Shown here: positions 1 through 7,999 of the stretch, piece after piece | Position numbering within the stretch: position 1 is the first letter of the stretch | Layout of the letters: each line of letters starts with the position of its first letter | The notes under the pieces: model-generated | Database searches by the model: none | Told to the model about the DNA's origin: nothing | What the model saw: the letters and a program-made list of their open reading frames with translations, nothing else | Made by a program: the position numbers and the translations under genes | Assembly (NCBI GenBank): GCA_964651435.1 | Contig: CAZYVU010000005.1 | Coordinates: 1 to 64,000, forward strand | Direction: 5' to 3' | Origin: CAZYVU01 sp964651435 | GTDB lineage: Bacteria > Desulfobacterota > Syntrophorhabdia > Syntrophorhabdales > CAYQXL01 | DNA: 64,000 nucleotides

Positions 1-138
1 ATCGGGGCGCGATCCGTCATAGGCGGCAATGTGTGGATCACAGAATCGGTGCCGGCCGACACCATCGTTTTCCTCAAGAAGCCTGATCTTGTCTTCTTGG
101 ATAGGCGTGAAAAGGACGTCCGCTCTCCTTATGCCTAA
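1..138 (+). CDS. cysE: Serine O-acetyltransferase, C-terminal fragment
   Basis: The first 45 codons in frame 1 encode the tail of a left-handed beta-helix acetyltransferase. The stretch GARSVIGGNVWITESVPAD matches the last hexapeptide-repeat coil of the serine acetyltransferase (CysE/EpsC) family, which makes O-acetyl-L-serine from serine and acetyl-CoA for cysteine synthesis in the cytoplasm. It ends in a short charged tail and a TAA stop. The 5' part lies outside the window, so length and catalytic residues cannot be checked. Another hexapeptide acyltransferase is possible, but the IGGNVW-plus-proline pattern favours CysE. Confidence 0.72.
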   Translation: MGARSVIGGNVWITESVPADTIVFLKKPDLVFLDRREKDVRSPYA

Positions 139-175
139 GATAGGGAAAATCTGGTCAACATTACCAAAGATGTGC

Positions 176-181
176 TAAAAT
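176..181 (+). promoter_or_regulatory. Possible extended -10 box
   Basis: TAAAAT is preceded by TG one base upstream (TGcTAAAAT), an extended -10 arrangement. It lies 40 bases before the ATG at 222. No good -35 box is visible. A very similar word (gatgtgctaaaa) occurs before the AEC carrier gene near 12910. Confidence 0.3.
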
Positions 182-221
182 CCCGTTGTTTACGCATATC
201 ATGTCCTTTGGGGGTATGGCT

Positions 222-818
222 ATGGACAAAAGAGAGCTGGCCGAGCTGATTTTGGTTTACTTAGCCGAATGTGCCGAAGAGGCGGGCCATAGCTACTTCT
301 TTTTCAGCATCAATCATTTTGCAGCTCAGATCGAGATGGAAAATTTTGACGAATTGATCGCGGCGCTCCTGCTTTTGGAGGGAGAGGGCTTGGCCGTACC
401 AAGCGTTGGCTCCTTTGGGGAAGCGAGCGCCATGATTACGGACGCAGGACTGCTCCATGTGGACAAGGGCGGCAGCACGGGCGTCATCGCCGAGTACAAG
501 AAAGACCCGGATGCATTCGTGAGGACGCGTGCGGCCAAAAAGGGGGATGGGACCGCAGACCATCAAAAACTGCTGCTTGGACCCCGCATCTATGAACTGA
601 TTGTGAACATGGTCGAAGCGGTTAAGGCAGATGCGCGTTTGTCCAAAGGCGAGGTGGAAGACTTCTTGAGAGATGTAGAGGCGCTTAACCTTCAGCTTGG
701 CCGGCAGGCGAGAAACGGGGCGCTCATCGATTCTCTTATTGCCGGTATGGAACACCTTGAAGCGATACGGGAAAAAGTCGCCGAACTGCGCGGCTTGGTG
801 GAGGAGTACCTACAATAG
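222..818 (+). CDS. Hypothetical protein, possible winged-helix plus helical tail
   Basis: I do not recognise this 198-residue protein. The ATG at 222 is chosen because a run of five G lies seven bases upstream; in-frame starts also exist at 186 (TTG), 201 and 216. The first ~95 residues alternate helices and short strands in a pattern compatible with a winged-helix domain. The last ~70 residues are charged and helical, likely a coiled coil. There is no signal peptide, membrane segment or cysteine cluster. It is followed 55 bases later by a small EF-Tu-domain-like gene, so the two may be cotranscribed. Confidence 0.6.
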   Translation: MDKRELAELILVYLAECAEEAGHSYFFFSINHFAAQIEMENFDELIAALLLLEGEGLAVPSVGSFGEASAMITDAGLLHVDKGGSTGVIAEYKKDPDAFVRTRAAKKGDGTADHQKLLLGPRIYELIVNMVEAVKADARLSKGEVEDFLRDVEALNLQLGRQARNGALIDSLIAGMEHLEAIREKVAELRGLVEEYLQ

Positions 819-873
819 GCGCCCGGCTAGGCGCCCCCGTGGCTCGCGGAGGCCACCACGAAAGGAGGCTGGT

Positions 874-1131
874 ATGGAAGAGGTCGTTGTCGGAAAGGTT
901 GTCAAGTATTTCTCAAAAATCGGCGTTGCCGCGATCAGGATTACGCAGGGAGAGCTGAAGGTAGGTGACACGATTCACCTTAAGGGACATACGACCGACT
1001 TCACGCAGGCCGTCGACTCCATGCAGGTTGAGCACGCGAGCGTGGAGGCGGTCAAGGCTGGGGCAGAGGTGGGGATCAGGGTCAAGGAGCACGTCAGGGA
1101 GCACGATACGGTGTCCCGCGTGACGGGATAG
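874..1131 (+). CDS. Small translation-factor-like protein (EF-Tu domain 2 fold)
   Basis: This 85-residue protein has the beta-barrel pattern of domain 2 of translational GTPases: VGKVVKYFSKIGVAAI, then LKVGDTIHLKG, then VEAVKAGAEVGIRVKE. No GTPase domain is present, so it is a free-standing barrel of the kind annotated as 'translation elongation factor-like protein'. Its role is unknown; binding to RNA or a translation component is inference. A strong Shine-Dalgarno AAAGGAGG (861-868) fixes the ATG at 874. Confidence 0.75.
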   Translation: MEEVVVGKVVKYFSKIGVAAIRITQGELKVGDTIHLKGHTTDFTQAVDSMQVEHASVEAVKAGAEVGIRVKEHVREHDTVSRVTG

Positions 1132-1272
1132 TATTGACCGTTTTGTTTCCATTTTTTTGTGCCGACGGGGCGATACGTTGAGGTGAGTGAAACCCCCCTG
1201 TCTGCTGACTTCTCGGCACATCTGTGTTATAACAGAGACGGATTCCGGGATTGAAAAATCAATGGAGGAGAG

Positions 1273-1857
1273 ATGGACGAAAAGGAACTTGTGGATCGAT
1301 TTTATCAAGCATTTGATGCTACGCTCACAATTCTCTGGAGCGCAACCAAAGCCTTTCTGTCGGAAAAGGAGACTCCGCTCAAGGAGAGCGTAGAACAGTT
1401 CCGCGAGGCTATGAAGGCGAGGGTGGCCAATGCCGAGCAAATCATTGCCAAGGCGGATAAAAACGACGCTGAGAAGCGGTTCGTCAATCTGGTACTGCCC
1501 TTCCAAACCGTTGTTCTCGGCATCGAAGCGCTTCTCTTCAGGATGCTGACAAAGGTAAGGATGCGTATTCTTATCAGCGAGAAGGCCTTTGGGGAGCTCC
1601 GCAACCTCTTCAAGATCATGGAGGGCCAGCTTCGAAACACAAAGGACTATGTGCAGACGAAAAACCCTCATCTCAAGCAGGCCATCCGCGAAGGAATGGA
1701 ACAGATGATGACGCTTGCCGATAACTACGCCATGATACACCACGAACGGCTTATCGCCGGTGTCTGCGTTCCCGAGGCATCCTATCTCTATGTGGATATG
1801 ACCGATGCCTTCAAGAGGGTTTCCCGGGCACTCGTCGATTTCGCCGAAAGGTTCTGA
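1273..1857 (+). CDS. Hypothetical all-helical cytoplasmic protein
   Basis: This 194-residue, almost entirely alpha-helical protein is not recognised. It has no signal peptide. A moderately hydrophobic helix near residues 74-92 is not long enough to be a confident membrane span. The amphipathic helices resemble PhoU-like or four-helix-bundle proteins in general character only. GGAGGAG directly before the ATG at 1273 supports the start; an ATG at 1262 is out of frame. The gene lies just before the tRNA nucleotidyltransferase, 39 bases upstream. Confidence 0.55.
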   Translation: MDEKELVDRFYQAFDATLTILWSATKAFLSEKETPLKESVEQFREAMKARVANAEQIIAKADKNDAEKRFVNLVLPFQTVVLGIEALLFRMLTKVRMRILISEKAFGELRNLFKIMEGQLRNTKDYVQTKNPHLKQAIREGMEQMMTLADNYAMIHHERLIAGVCVPEASYLYVDMTDAFKRVSRALVDFAERF

Positions 1858-1896
1858 ATCACGGGGCAGCAGGAATCGGACCTGTCGGGCCGCCTT

Positions 1897-3252
1897 ATGG
1901 GCGCCCTGAGAGGAGAGGGTCAGCTTGAGCGGTTTTACGGGGCCCCTTTTGTCGGAGATGTCTATTTGGTGGGCGGTGCCATTCGGGAGTTGGCGCTGGG
2001 GGAGAAACCCAGAGACTACGACTTTGCCCTCTCCAGGCAGGAAGACCTAAGCGTTGTTGAGGCCACCCTAAAGGCCAACGCCTTTACACTTGGTAAGAAG
2101 CCCCTTCACACCCAGAGGTTGGTCTGCGATGACGGGATCGTCGTGGACTGTACCTATTTTTCAGGACCCATCGAGAAGGACCTGAGAAGACGGGACTTTA
2201 CGATCAACGCCATTGCCTATGATGTCGGTCGCCGCCGCCTGATCGATCCTTTGGGCGGTCTCGGAGACTTGGCCGGCAAAATCATCAGATCCCCCGGCAG
2301 CCACGTGCTGTCGGACGACCCCCTGAGAATGCTCAAGGCCTTTCGGCATTTTGCCACATTGAAGGGCTTTTCTATGGATGGTGAACTGCTCGAAGCCATA
2401 GGCCGGATGCGGGGGCTCATCCATCAGGCGGCCGCGGAACGGCTCAAATATGAGCTTGACCTCATCGTTGTATCCCCGCGGGTTTATGAGACGCTAAGAC
2501 TCCTTGAGGAGACGGGACTTCTCTTCGAGCTCTTTTCTGATCTACGAGCCTTGATGGAAATGGATCGGGAGAAAGAATTCGAGCTCAAGGCCCTGGGCCA
2601 TACAATAGGCGGTTTCCGCTACCTGACAGAACATGCCCGGTCATATGCCTTGACCACCGAAGAGATACGATGTGTCGCCTACGCCCTCCTCTTTCACGAT
2701 CTGGGCAAAGCCGACACCTTTTCTTACGACAGCAAAAAGAAGACCGTCCATTTCTTTCATCACGAGAAGCGTTCCCAGGCGTTGGCCACGGAGGTGATGG
2801 AGCGGCTGCGCTTCAGCTCCCAGGAGATAAAGACCATCCTGTCCCTTATCGCAAGCCATATGAGAATTTTTCTGATTACGCAAAACGATTCGACAGAGAA
2901 GGCGGTGCGGCGGCTCGTGTACGCGATGGAAGAGCGTACGCCCCTGCTCATCGTTCACACCCTCTGCGACATGTACGGAAGCTCCGCAGGCAGTGAGAAC
3001 CCCTCTACGCGCAAGGTGAAGTCGCGGTGCGACGAAGTGTTTCGGGCCTTTCACGAGTGGAGAAAGGAGCCGTTACCACCCCTTGTGACGGGCCGCGACC
3101 TTATCGCCCTCGGTTTTCGTGAAGGTCCCGCCATCGGAGAGGCGCTTAGGACGGTGAGGGAGAGGCAGATCGCCGGGGATATTATGGAGAAGCAGCAGGC
3201 CATCGATCTCGCCCGGCAGTTCCTGGAGGGACCGACAGGAAAAATGGGCTAA
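1897..3252 (+). CDS. tRNA nucleotidyltransferase / poly(A) polymerase family, with HD domain
   Basis: This 451-residue class II nucleotidyltransferase is expected to add or repair the 3' CCA (or A only) on tRNA. The head holds YLVGGAIRE (residues 23-31), the metal-binding RDYDFAL (39-45, Asp40 and Asp42) and the RRRDFTINAIAYD block (97-109). The neck has DPLRMLKAFR (141-150). The C-terminal half carries an HD phosphohydrolase motif, FHDLGKAD (266-273), typical of the longer bacterial forms. CCA-adding and A-adding enzymes cannot be told apart by eye. No Shine-Dalgarno is seen before the ATG. The 3' end overlaps the convergent molybdoprotein gene by four bases. Confidence 0.85.
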   Translation: MGALRGEGQLERFYGAPFVGDVYLVGGAIRELALGEKPRDYDFALSRQEDLSVVEATLKANAFTLGKKPLHTQRLVCDDGIVVDCTYFSGPIEKDLRRRDFTINAIAYDVGRRRLIDPLGGLGDLAGKIIRSPGSHVLSDDPLRMLKAFRHFATLKGFSMDGELLEAIGRMRGLIHQAAAERLKYELDLIVVSPRVYETLRLLEETGLLFELFSDLRALMEMDREKEFELKALGHTIGGFRYLTEHARSYALTTEEIRCVAYALLFHDLGKADTFSYDSKKKTVHFFHHEKRSQALATEVMERLRFSSQEIKTILSLIASHMRIFLITQNDSTEKAVRRLVYAMEERTPLLIVHTLCDMYGSSAGSENPSTRKVKSRCDEVFRAFHEWRKEPLPPLVTGRDLIALGFREGPAIGEALRTVRERQIAGDIMEKQQAIDLARQFLEGPTGKMG

Positions 3253-3929
3253 TAGTCCGGCTCGCCGGGCTTGCTGATCAGCTTGTATGTCTTGAGGTCA
3301 AGAGCGTGGTCTGTTCCCGGCTGGATGGTGGCATCGTCCGAATAGCCGTATCTGATCCAGTAGCCCGTCTCTTTCGTCGAGGCGAAGTCGAGCCTCACGA
3401 TGCTCTTGGCGCTCTTGTAGCCATACTTTGCCGGAACGATGAGGCGGAGGGGGCCCCCGTGATCGTCGGGAAGGGGCTGATCGTTCATCTCGTAGGTGAA
3501 GAGGATTCTCGGTTTGATAAGGTCTTCCAGCGCATAGCATTCGTGGTAGTCGTCGGCACAGCGCACGTGGAGATATTTTGCCTCCTTCCCGGGCTTGACG
3601 ATGCTAAAGAGGGCCTCTGCCCTGAATCCGCCCCATTTGGCCTTGCTCGACCAGGACTCGACGCACTTCATCCGCGAGACCTGCGTCTCTTTTGAGAGTT
3701 TCTTGAGCCCTTCCAGCGTCCAAGCCCCCTGATTCTCGCAGAGTCCGCCCACCTCCAGGCGCCATCTTTCCCAATTGATGGGTTTCATGGGCTTTATGAA
3801 CCGCACGTAAAACCCCTCCTTGTCCTCGTTGTCGAGAAGTCGCTTCACCTGGCGGGCCTCGGAGCAATGAGGCATGACGAGACCCGCAACAAGAACGCTG
3901 AAAAAGCGAATAAAGGTTCTCCTGTCCAT
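3249..3929 (-). CDS. Tat-exported molybdopterin-dependent oxidoreductase (MsrP/YedY-like)
   Basis: This 226-residue protein of the sulfite-oxidase fold resembles the catalytic subunit MsrP/YedY, which repairs methionine sulfoxide in the periplasm. The N-terminus DRRTFIRFF followed by a hydrophobic stretch is a twin-arginine signal. MKCVESWSSKAKWGGF (residues 87-102) carries the molybdenum-ligating Cys89, matching the RCVEAWS block of the family. PDDHGGPLRLIVPAKYGYKS matches the second conserved block. It is shorter than E. coli MsrP (about 330). No MsrQ/YedZ-type heme membrane partner is adjacent, so the true substrate is uncertain. Confidence 0.8.
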   Translation of the reverse strand: MDRRTFIRFFSVLVAGLVMPHCSEARQVKRLLDNEDKEGFYVRFIKPMKPINWERWRLEVGGLCENQGAWTLEGLKKLSKETQVSRMKCVESWSSKAKWGGFRAEALFSIVKPGKEAKYLHVRCADDYHECYALEDLIKPRILFTYEMNDQPLPDDHGGPLRLIVPAKYGYKSAKSIVRLDFASTKETGYWIRYGYSDDATIQPGTDHALDLKTYKLISKPGEPDY

Positions 3930-3972
3930 ATCGGTCGTCCTCTTTTCCGTCGTCGTAAGACTTACTGACTAT

Positions 3973-4001
3973 AGTATATACAATGACTTGAATGTTGACA
4001 A
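3973..4001 (-). promoter_or_regulatory. Sigma70-type promoter for the molybdoprotein gene
   Basis: On the minus strand TTGTCA (4001-3996) is followed after 17 bases by TATACT (3978-3973). The predicted start of transcription is about 37 bases upstream of the ATG at 3929. Its -35 box overlaps the -35 box of the divergent promoter at 3995-4022. Confidence 0.5.
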
Positions 4002-4022
4002 AAGGGCCAGGATGGTTAGATT
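3995..4022 (+). promoter_or_regulatory. Sigma70-type promoter for the DUF362 gene
   Basis: TTGACA (3995-4000) is followed after 16 bases by TAGATT (4017-4022). It would drive the DUF362 gene with a leader of about 68 bases. The -35 box shares five bases with that of the divergent promoter. Confidence 0.42.
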
Positions 4023-4096
4023 GGTAAGACAGGTAGGGCCGCGTTCGGACGCTTCCCTTTACAGTGTCTGCTTATGTCGTGCATGAGGTGATAACA

Positions 4097-4975
4097 ATGG
4101 AGCGAAGAAGATTCATTCAGACAATGCTTTTGGGCTTGGCTGCCGCATGGGGGCCATTCGGCGTCTCGGGCAAAGAGCCTACGGTCCTGGGTCTCGCGGA
4201 AAACAAGGATTTTGCCGCAGCCACGAGGGATGCCATTGCTGCTGTCGGCGGTATGAAGCGGTTTGTCAAGACCGGCGACACCGTCGTTATTAAGCCAAAC
4301 ATAGGCTGGGACAGAAAGCCTGAGTATGCGGCAAACACCCATCCCCTCGTTGTGAAGGCGATAGCAGAGGACTGCATCAGGGCAGGCGCAAAGAGAATCA
4401 AGGTCTTCGATAACACCTGCAACGATGTGCGCAGATGCTACCAGAACAGCGGCATACAGGATGCGGTGAAGGGCCTCCGCGGCGTCGAAATGAAGTTTAT
4501 GGATAACGAGAGGTACAAGCCGGTGAAGATAGGTGGTGTTTTCCTCAAGGAGTGGGAGCTCTACGACGAAGCCCTGTCGGCGGACGTATTCATCAACGTG
4601 CCCATCGCCAAACACCACAGTCTTACGCGTCTTTCCCTGGGTTTGAAGAACATGATGGGCATCATGGGGGGAAACCGTGGCTACCTGCACAGGAGCATGG
4701 AGGATGCCCTGGCCGACGTGAATGGGGCGGTGAAGAGCCACCTTGTCGTCATTGACGCCACCCGGATACTTTTGAACCATGGACCGCAGGGCGGCGACCT
4801 GAAAGACGTGAAGGTGCTCAACAAGGTTGTGGCCACCACCGATATTGTGGCGGCCGACGCCTACGCCACGACGCTCTTCGGGATGAAACCCCAAGAGATA
4901 GCAACAACGATGCTGGCACACCGAAGGGGGCTCGGGGAGATGGATTTGAGCAAGATCAGGGTGGTGAAGGCGTAG
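4097..4975 (+). CDS. Tat-exported DUF362 protein
   Basis: This 292-residue protein belongs to the DUF362 family. Family features visible are VVIKPNIGWDR, TCNDVRRCY (family-typical region), VPIAKHHSLTRLSLGLKNMMG and VVATTDIVAADAYATTLFG near the end. The N-terminus MERRRFIQTMLLGLAAAWG is a twin-arginine signal, so it likely acts in the periplasm. The ATG at 4097 is chosen over an upstream in-frame GTG at 4064 because GAGGTG lies at 4085-4090 and the Tat signal begins there. The biochemical role of the family is not established. It precedes a polyferredoxin gene by 139 bases, a pairing that suggests an electron-transfer role. Confidence 0.8.
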   Translation: MERRRFIQTMLLGLAAAWGPFGVSGKEPTVLGLAENKDFAAATRDAIAAVGGMKRFVKTGDTVVIKPNIGWDRKPEYAANTHPLVVKAIAEDCIRAGAKRIKVFDNTCNDVRRCYQNSGIQDAVKGLRGVEMKFMDNERYKPVKIGGVFLKEWELYDEALSADVFINVPIAKHHSLTRLSLGLKNMMGIMGGNRGYLHRSMEDALADVNGAVKSHLVVIDATRILLNHGPQGGDLKDVKVLNKVVATTDIVAADAYATTLFGMKPQEIATTMLAHRRGLGEMDLSKIRVVKA

Positions 4976-4994
4976 GAACGGGGGGGAGAAGAGG

Positions 4995-5106
4995 GAGCGG
5001 AAAGTTAAAAGTTAAAAGTGAGAAGTGAGGGGTAAAGAGAATTTTGGATTTTGAATTGAAGAAACTGATTACCCATTACAGTTTATTTACGAATCACGAG
5101 TCACGG
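4995..5106 (+). repeat. Low-complexity intergenic spacer made of short repeated words
   Basis: The DUF362-polyferredoxin gap holds three blocks of near-tandem short words: AGTTAAAAGTTAAAAGTGAG with AAGTGAGG (about 5002-5030), TTTTGGATTTTGAATT (5042-5057) and ACGAATCACGAGTCACGG (5089-5106). Base use is much more AT-rich than the flanking genes. No promoter or terminator is evident. Confidence 0.45.
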
Positions 5107-5114
5107 AGTGAAGC

Positions 5115-6641
5115 GTGAAGAACGTTCATGCGGCCCGCATATCCCAGTACGCATTTCTTGCCATCTTTTTGGTCCTTTTCATCCTCACGGACTATCGGGG
5201 TAAGGACGAGATTTCCGTAGCCGTCAACGGCTTTTTCAGGGCTAACCCACTGGTCCTCGTGACCTATATGCTTGCGGAAAAGGGCTTCACGCTCCTGCTG
5301 TTGCCCGGGGCGGTGATGTTCGCTTTTTCCGCACTCCTGGGCAGGTTTTTTTGCGGTTGGATATGTCCGCTCGGTACGATCATCGATCTGATTCCGGATC
5401 GTCTGCGCACGAAGACCCCGTTGCGGTGGCTCAAGGGGCGTGTCAAGTACATCCTCCTTTTCACGCTCCTTTTTGCTGCCCTTTTCAATGTCAACGTGGC
5501 AGGCGTTCTCGATCCCATCGCCATTCTTATGCGAGCTTTGAGCCTTCTTCTCTATCCTCTCTTTGGCCACGTCATCCGTTCGTCCTGGTCCGGTCTTTAC
5601 GGGCTGATAGGGGAACAGAGAGATGCAATCCAGTTTCTTTACGATGTTCTCCGGGCATACATCCTTCCTTTTCGGGAGACGCTCTACCCCCTTGCCTTTC
5701 TGTCAGGGTTGATGCTCCTTGCCATCCTCTATCTGGAGCGGTATGAGAGGCGGAACTGGTGCAGAAACCTTTGTCCCCTGGGTACCCTTTTGGGGCTTGT
5801 GGGCCGTTTGTCGCTGATAAAGCGGGTGCCGGGGCGGATATGTGCCGATTGCGGAGACTGCCGGAAACTGTGCCCCACGGCCTTTGACGAGGATATCCTG
5901 CAGTCGGACAATTGCATCCGGTGCGGAAACTGCTCCCTGGGGTGCAAACTGGGGAGGGCGAAATTCACCATAAAGGGATGGTGGTCCGGGCTGAGGAGAA
6001 CGGGTACGGCACCCGACCCTGCCCGAAGGGCCCTTCTGGGGGGACTTGTTTCGGGGTTCATGGTTTCGAGGGTCTTTTCGTTTTCCCCACCTGCCGAGAG
6101 GGAGCGCCTGTTGCGCCCCCCGGGCGTCGTGAAGGAGGGCGACTTCCTGAACAGGTGCGTCCGCTGTGGAGAGTGCATGAAGGTCTGTCTTCAAAGCGCA
6201 CTCTACCCAGCGGCACTGCAGGCCGGCATGACCGGCATCTTTACTCCTATTATGGTGCCCAGGCTGGGCTACTGCGAATACAACTGCAATCTCTGCGGCC
6301 AGGTTTGCCCGACGGGGGCCATCCCCAATTTGCCCTTGAACGAGAAGAAGAGGGCAGTGATAGGAACGGCGGTCTTCGACAAGGACCATTGCCTTCCCTA
6401 CGCAAAGAAGATCAACTGCATCGTCTGTGAGGAGCACTGCCCCATACCGGGAAAGGCCATCAAGTTTGAAACGGTCGAGGACAGGGATTTTACCGGAAAG
6501 AAGGTTGTCTTGAAGCGGCCCTACGTGGTGGATGAGCTTTGCAACGGCTGCGGTATCTGCGAAAACAAGTGCCCGCTGGAGGAAAAATCGGCCATTGAGG
6601 TCTTCGCCAAGTCGCGCCGGGGTCTACGGGGCACCTCATGA
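5115..6641 (+). CDS. Membrane polyferredoxin, NapH-like half fused to NapG-like half
   Basis: This 508-residue protein is an inner-membrane electron carrier. Residues 1-235 hold about four membrane segments with the NapH/RdxA-type motifs CGWICP (80-85) and CRNLCP (216-221). Ferredoxin motifs follow at 243-253 (CADCGDCRKLC) and 267-277 (CIRCGNCSLGC). Residues 304-325 look like a Tat-type segment (RRALLGG then hydrophobic). Further Fe-S motifs lie at 348-358, 387-398, 435-442 and 476-486, as in NapG/MauM-type proteins. The GTG start at 5115 has ACGGAG upstream. It probably moves electrons between the membrane quinone pool and a periplasmic partner, possibly the upstream DUF362 protein (inference). 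Confidence 0.82.
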   Translation: MKNVHAARISQYAFLAIFLVLFILTDYRGKDEISVAVNGFFRANPLVLVTYMLAEKGFTLLLLPGAVMFAFSALLGRFFCGWICPLGTIIDLIPDRLRTKTPLRWLKGRVKYILLFTLLFAALFNVNVAGVLDPIAILMRALSLLLYPLFGHVIRSSWSGLYGLIGEQRDAIQFLYDVLRAYILPFRETLYPLAFLSGLMLLAILYLERYERRNWCRNLCPLGTLLGLVGRLSLIKRVPGRICADCGDCRKLCPTAFDEDILQSDNCIRCGNCSLGCKLGRAKFTIKGWWSGLRRTGTAPDPARRALLGGLVSGFMVSRVFSFSPPAERERLLRPPGVVKEGDFLNRCVRCGECMKVCLQSALYPAALQAGMTGIFTPIMVPRLGYCEYNCNLCGQVCPTGAIPNLPLNEKKRAVIGTAVFDKDHCLPYAKKINCIVCEEHCPIPGKAIKFETVEDRDFTGKKVVLKRPYVVDELCNGCGICENKCPLEEKSAIEVFAKSRRGLRGTS

Positions 6642-6655
6642 GCGGGGCCGATTGC

Positions 6656-6886
6656 TCAGAGGTAGGTCATCATAGCATAGAGGACGAGAAGGACCATGCC
6701 GGCGATAAACATGGCAAGGCAGGCCCATTGCAGAAGACGTTCCGTCGATGCCTTCTTCGTTACGATTTTTCCCTCCTTTTTCATCAAGACAAGGAGAAAG
6801 GAAAAGACCATGAGCCCCGCACCGACGTAGTGAAGCCGACCCCAGACAAACATTATGATATAGTCAAGAAGGAAGAATCCCGTCAT
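6656..6886 (-). CDS. Small two-helix membrane protein
   Basis: This 76-residue protein is not recognised. It has two clear hydrophobic helices, about residues 18-34 and 50-72, joined by a basic loop (KKEGKIVTKKASTER). That loop suggests both termini face the periplasm. It starts 11 bases after the selD stop codon and is probably cotranscribed with selD. Confidence 0.6.
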   Translation of the reverse strand: MTGFFLLDYIIMFVWGRLHYVGAGLMVFSFLLVLMKKEGKIVTKKASTERLLQWACLAMFIAGMVLLVLYAMMTYL

Positions 6887-6897
6887 AGGCAGCTTGT

Positions 6898-7938
6898 TTA
6901 GACGGTGCTTGCAGACACAAGCATGATCTTTCCTGCGCTCTTGTCCGTAAATCTGCCCACGACCCAGTATGAAAGGTGTCTCTTCAGCGCCTCCTCCTCA
7001 AAAAAGCGCAGACTCGCAGGGGCGAGTGCGATGAGAAGCCCGCCCGATGTCTGAGGGTCAAAGAGAATATCGTACTCGAAACCGTTCGTGTCGCCTTCGA
7101 CATGTTCCCTATAGTAATCCCTGTTTCTGTATAGGCCTCCCGGTACGTAGCCCGCAGCCGCCAGGTCTTTGGCCTCGGGAAAGCAAGGGATGTGGCCGGC
7201 GAATATCTCCACGCCAAGATCGTCGGCAATCATCTCCTTGAGGTGGCCGGCAAAGCCGAATCCTGTCACATCGGTGGCGGCGTGCGTGTCGGCCTGCAGC
7301 ATGGCATCGGCTGCGGCCCTGTTCAGCGTGGCCATGGTGGCTATAAGCCGCTGCTCCGCTACTTTGTCGAGTGCGTTCCCCTTGATGCCCGTATTCAAAA
7401 TGCCGGTGCCCAGCGGTTTGGTGAGCACGAGGAGATCGCCTGGTTGCGCACCGCGGTTCAGGAGAATGTGGTCCGGGTGGACCGTTCCGGTAACGGAGAG
7501 ACCATACTTGACCTCTTCGTCATCGACGCTGTGGCCCCCGAGAAGGCTGGCCCCGGACTCTCTCACCTTGTCGATGCCTCCCCGAAGGATTTCCTTCAGT
7601 ATGGCAATGTCGAATTTCCTGGGAGAAAAGCAGACCATGTTGAGGGCCGTCCGCGGAACGGCTCCCATGGCGTAAATGTCACTCAGGGCGTTTGCAGCCG
7701 CTATCTGGCCGAAAGAATAAGGATCGTTGACGATGGGCGTGAAGAAGTCGATCGTCTGAACTATGGCCACGTCGTCTGAAATCTTATATACGCCTGCATC
7801 CTCAAACCCCTCTATGCCGACAAGAACGTTCTGATCAGTTGGTATATTGATGCCGCACAAGATGTTGGCAAGGTCCCCCGGACCGATCTTAGACGCTCAG
7901 CCGGCACCCCGGACGTGTTTTGTCAATTCTACTTCCAC
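6898..7938 (-). CDS. selD: Selenide, water dikinase (selenophosphate synthetase), selenoprotein
   Basis: SelD makes selenophosphate from selenide and ATP, the selenium donor for selenocysteine and selenouridine. A normal ORF begins only at 7860, but the frame continues upstream through one UGA (7899-7897) to a GTG at 7938 preceded by GGAGG (7950-7946). The restored N-terminus reads VRGAG-U-ASKIGPGDLANIL, which aligns with the catalytic Cys/Sec and Lys (Sec14, Lys17) of E. coli SelD (Cys17, Lys20). With the UGA read as selenocysteine the protein has 346 residues, the usual family length (E. coli 347). Downstream motifs (DFFTPIVNDPYSFGQIAAAN, GGHSVDDEE, TDVTGFGFAGHL) are canonical. selA, selB and selC must lie elsewhere. 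Confidence 0.93.
7872..7884 (-). promoter_or_regulatory. Candidate bacterial SECIS hairpin in selD
   Basis: On the minus strand, 12 bases after the UGA codon, GGTCC-GGG-GGACC forms a perfect five-pair stem with a GGG loop. Bacterial SECIS elements lie immediately 3' of the UGA and present a short stem-loop with G in the loop to SelB. Position and shape fit, but SelB binding cannot be shown by reading. Confidence 0.6.
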
Positions 7939-7999
7939 TTTAAATCCTCCTTATTCGCCCTGCCTTTCCGATAGGTGATCGGTCGCCGGCATGGCACCG

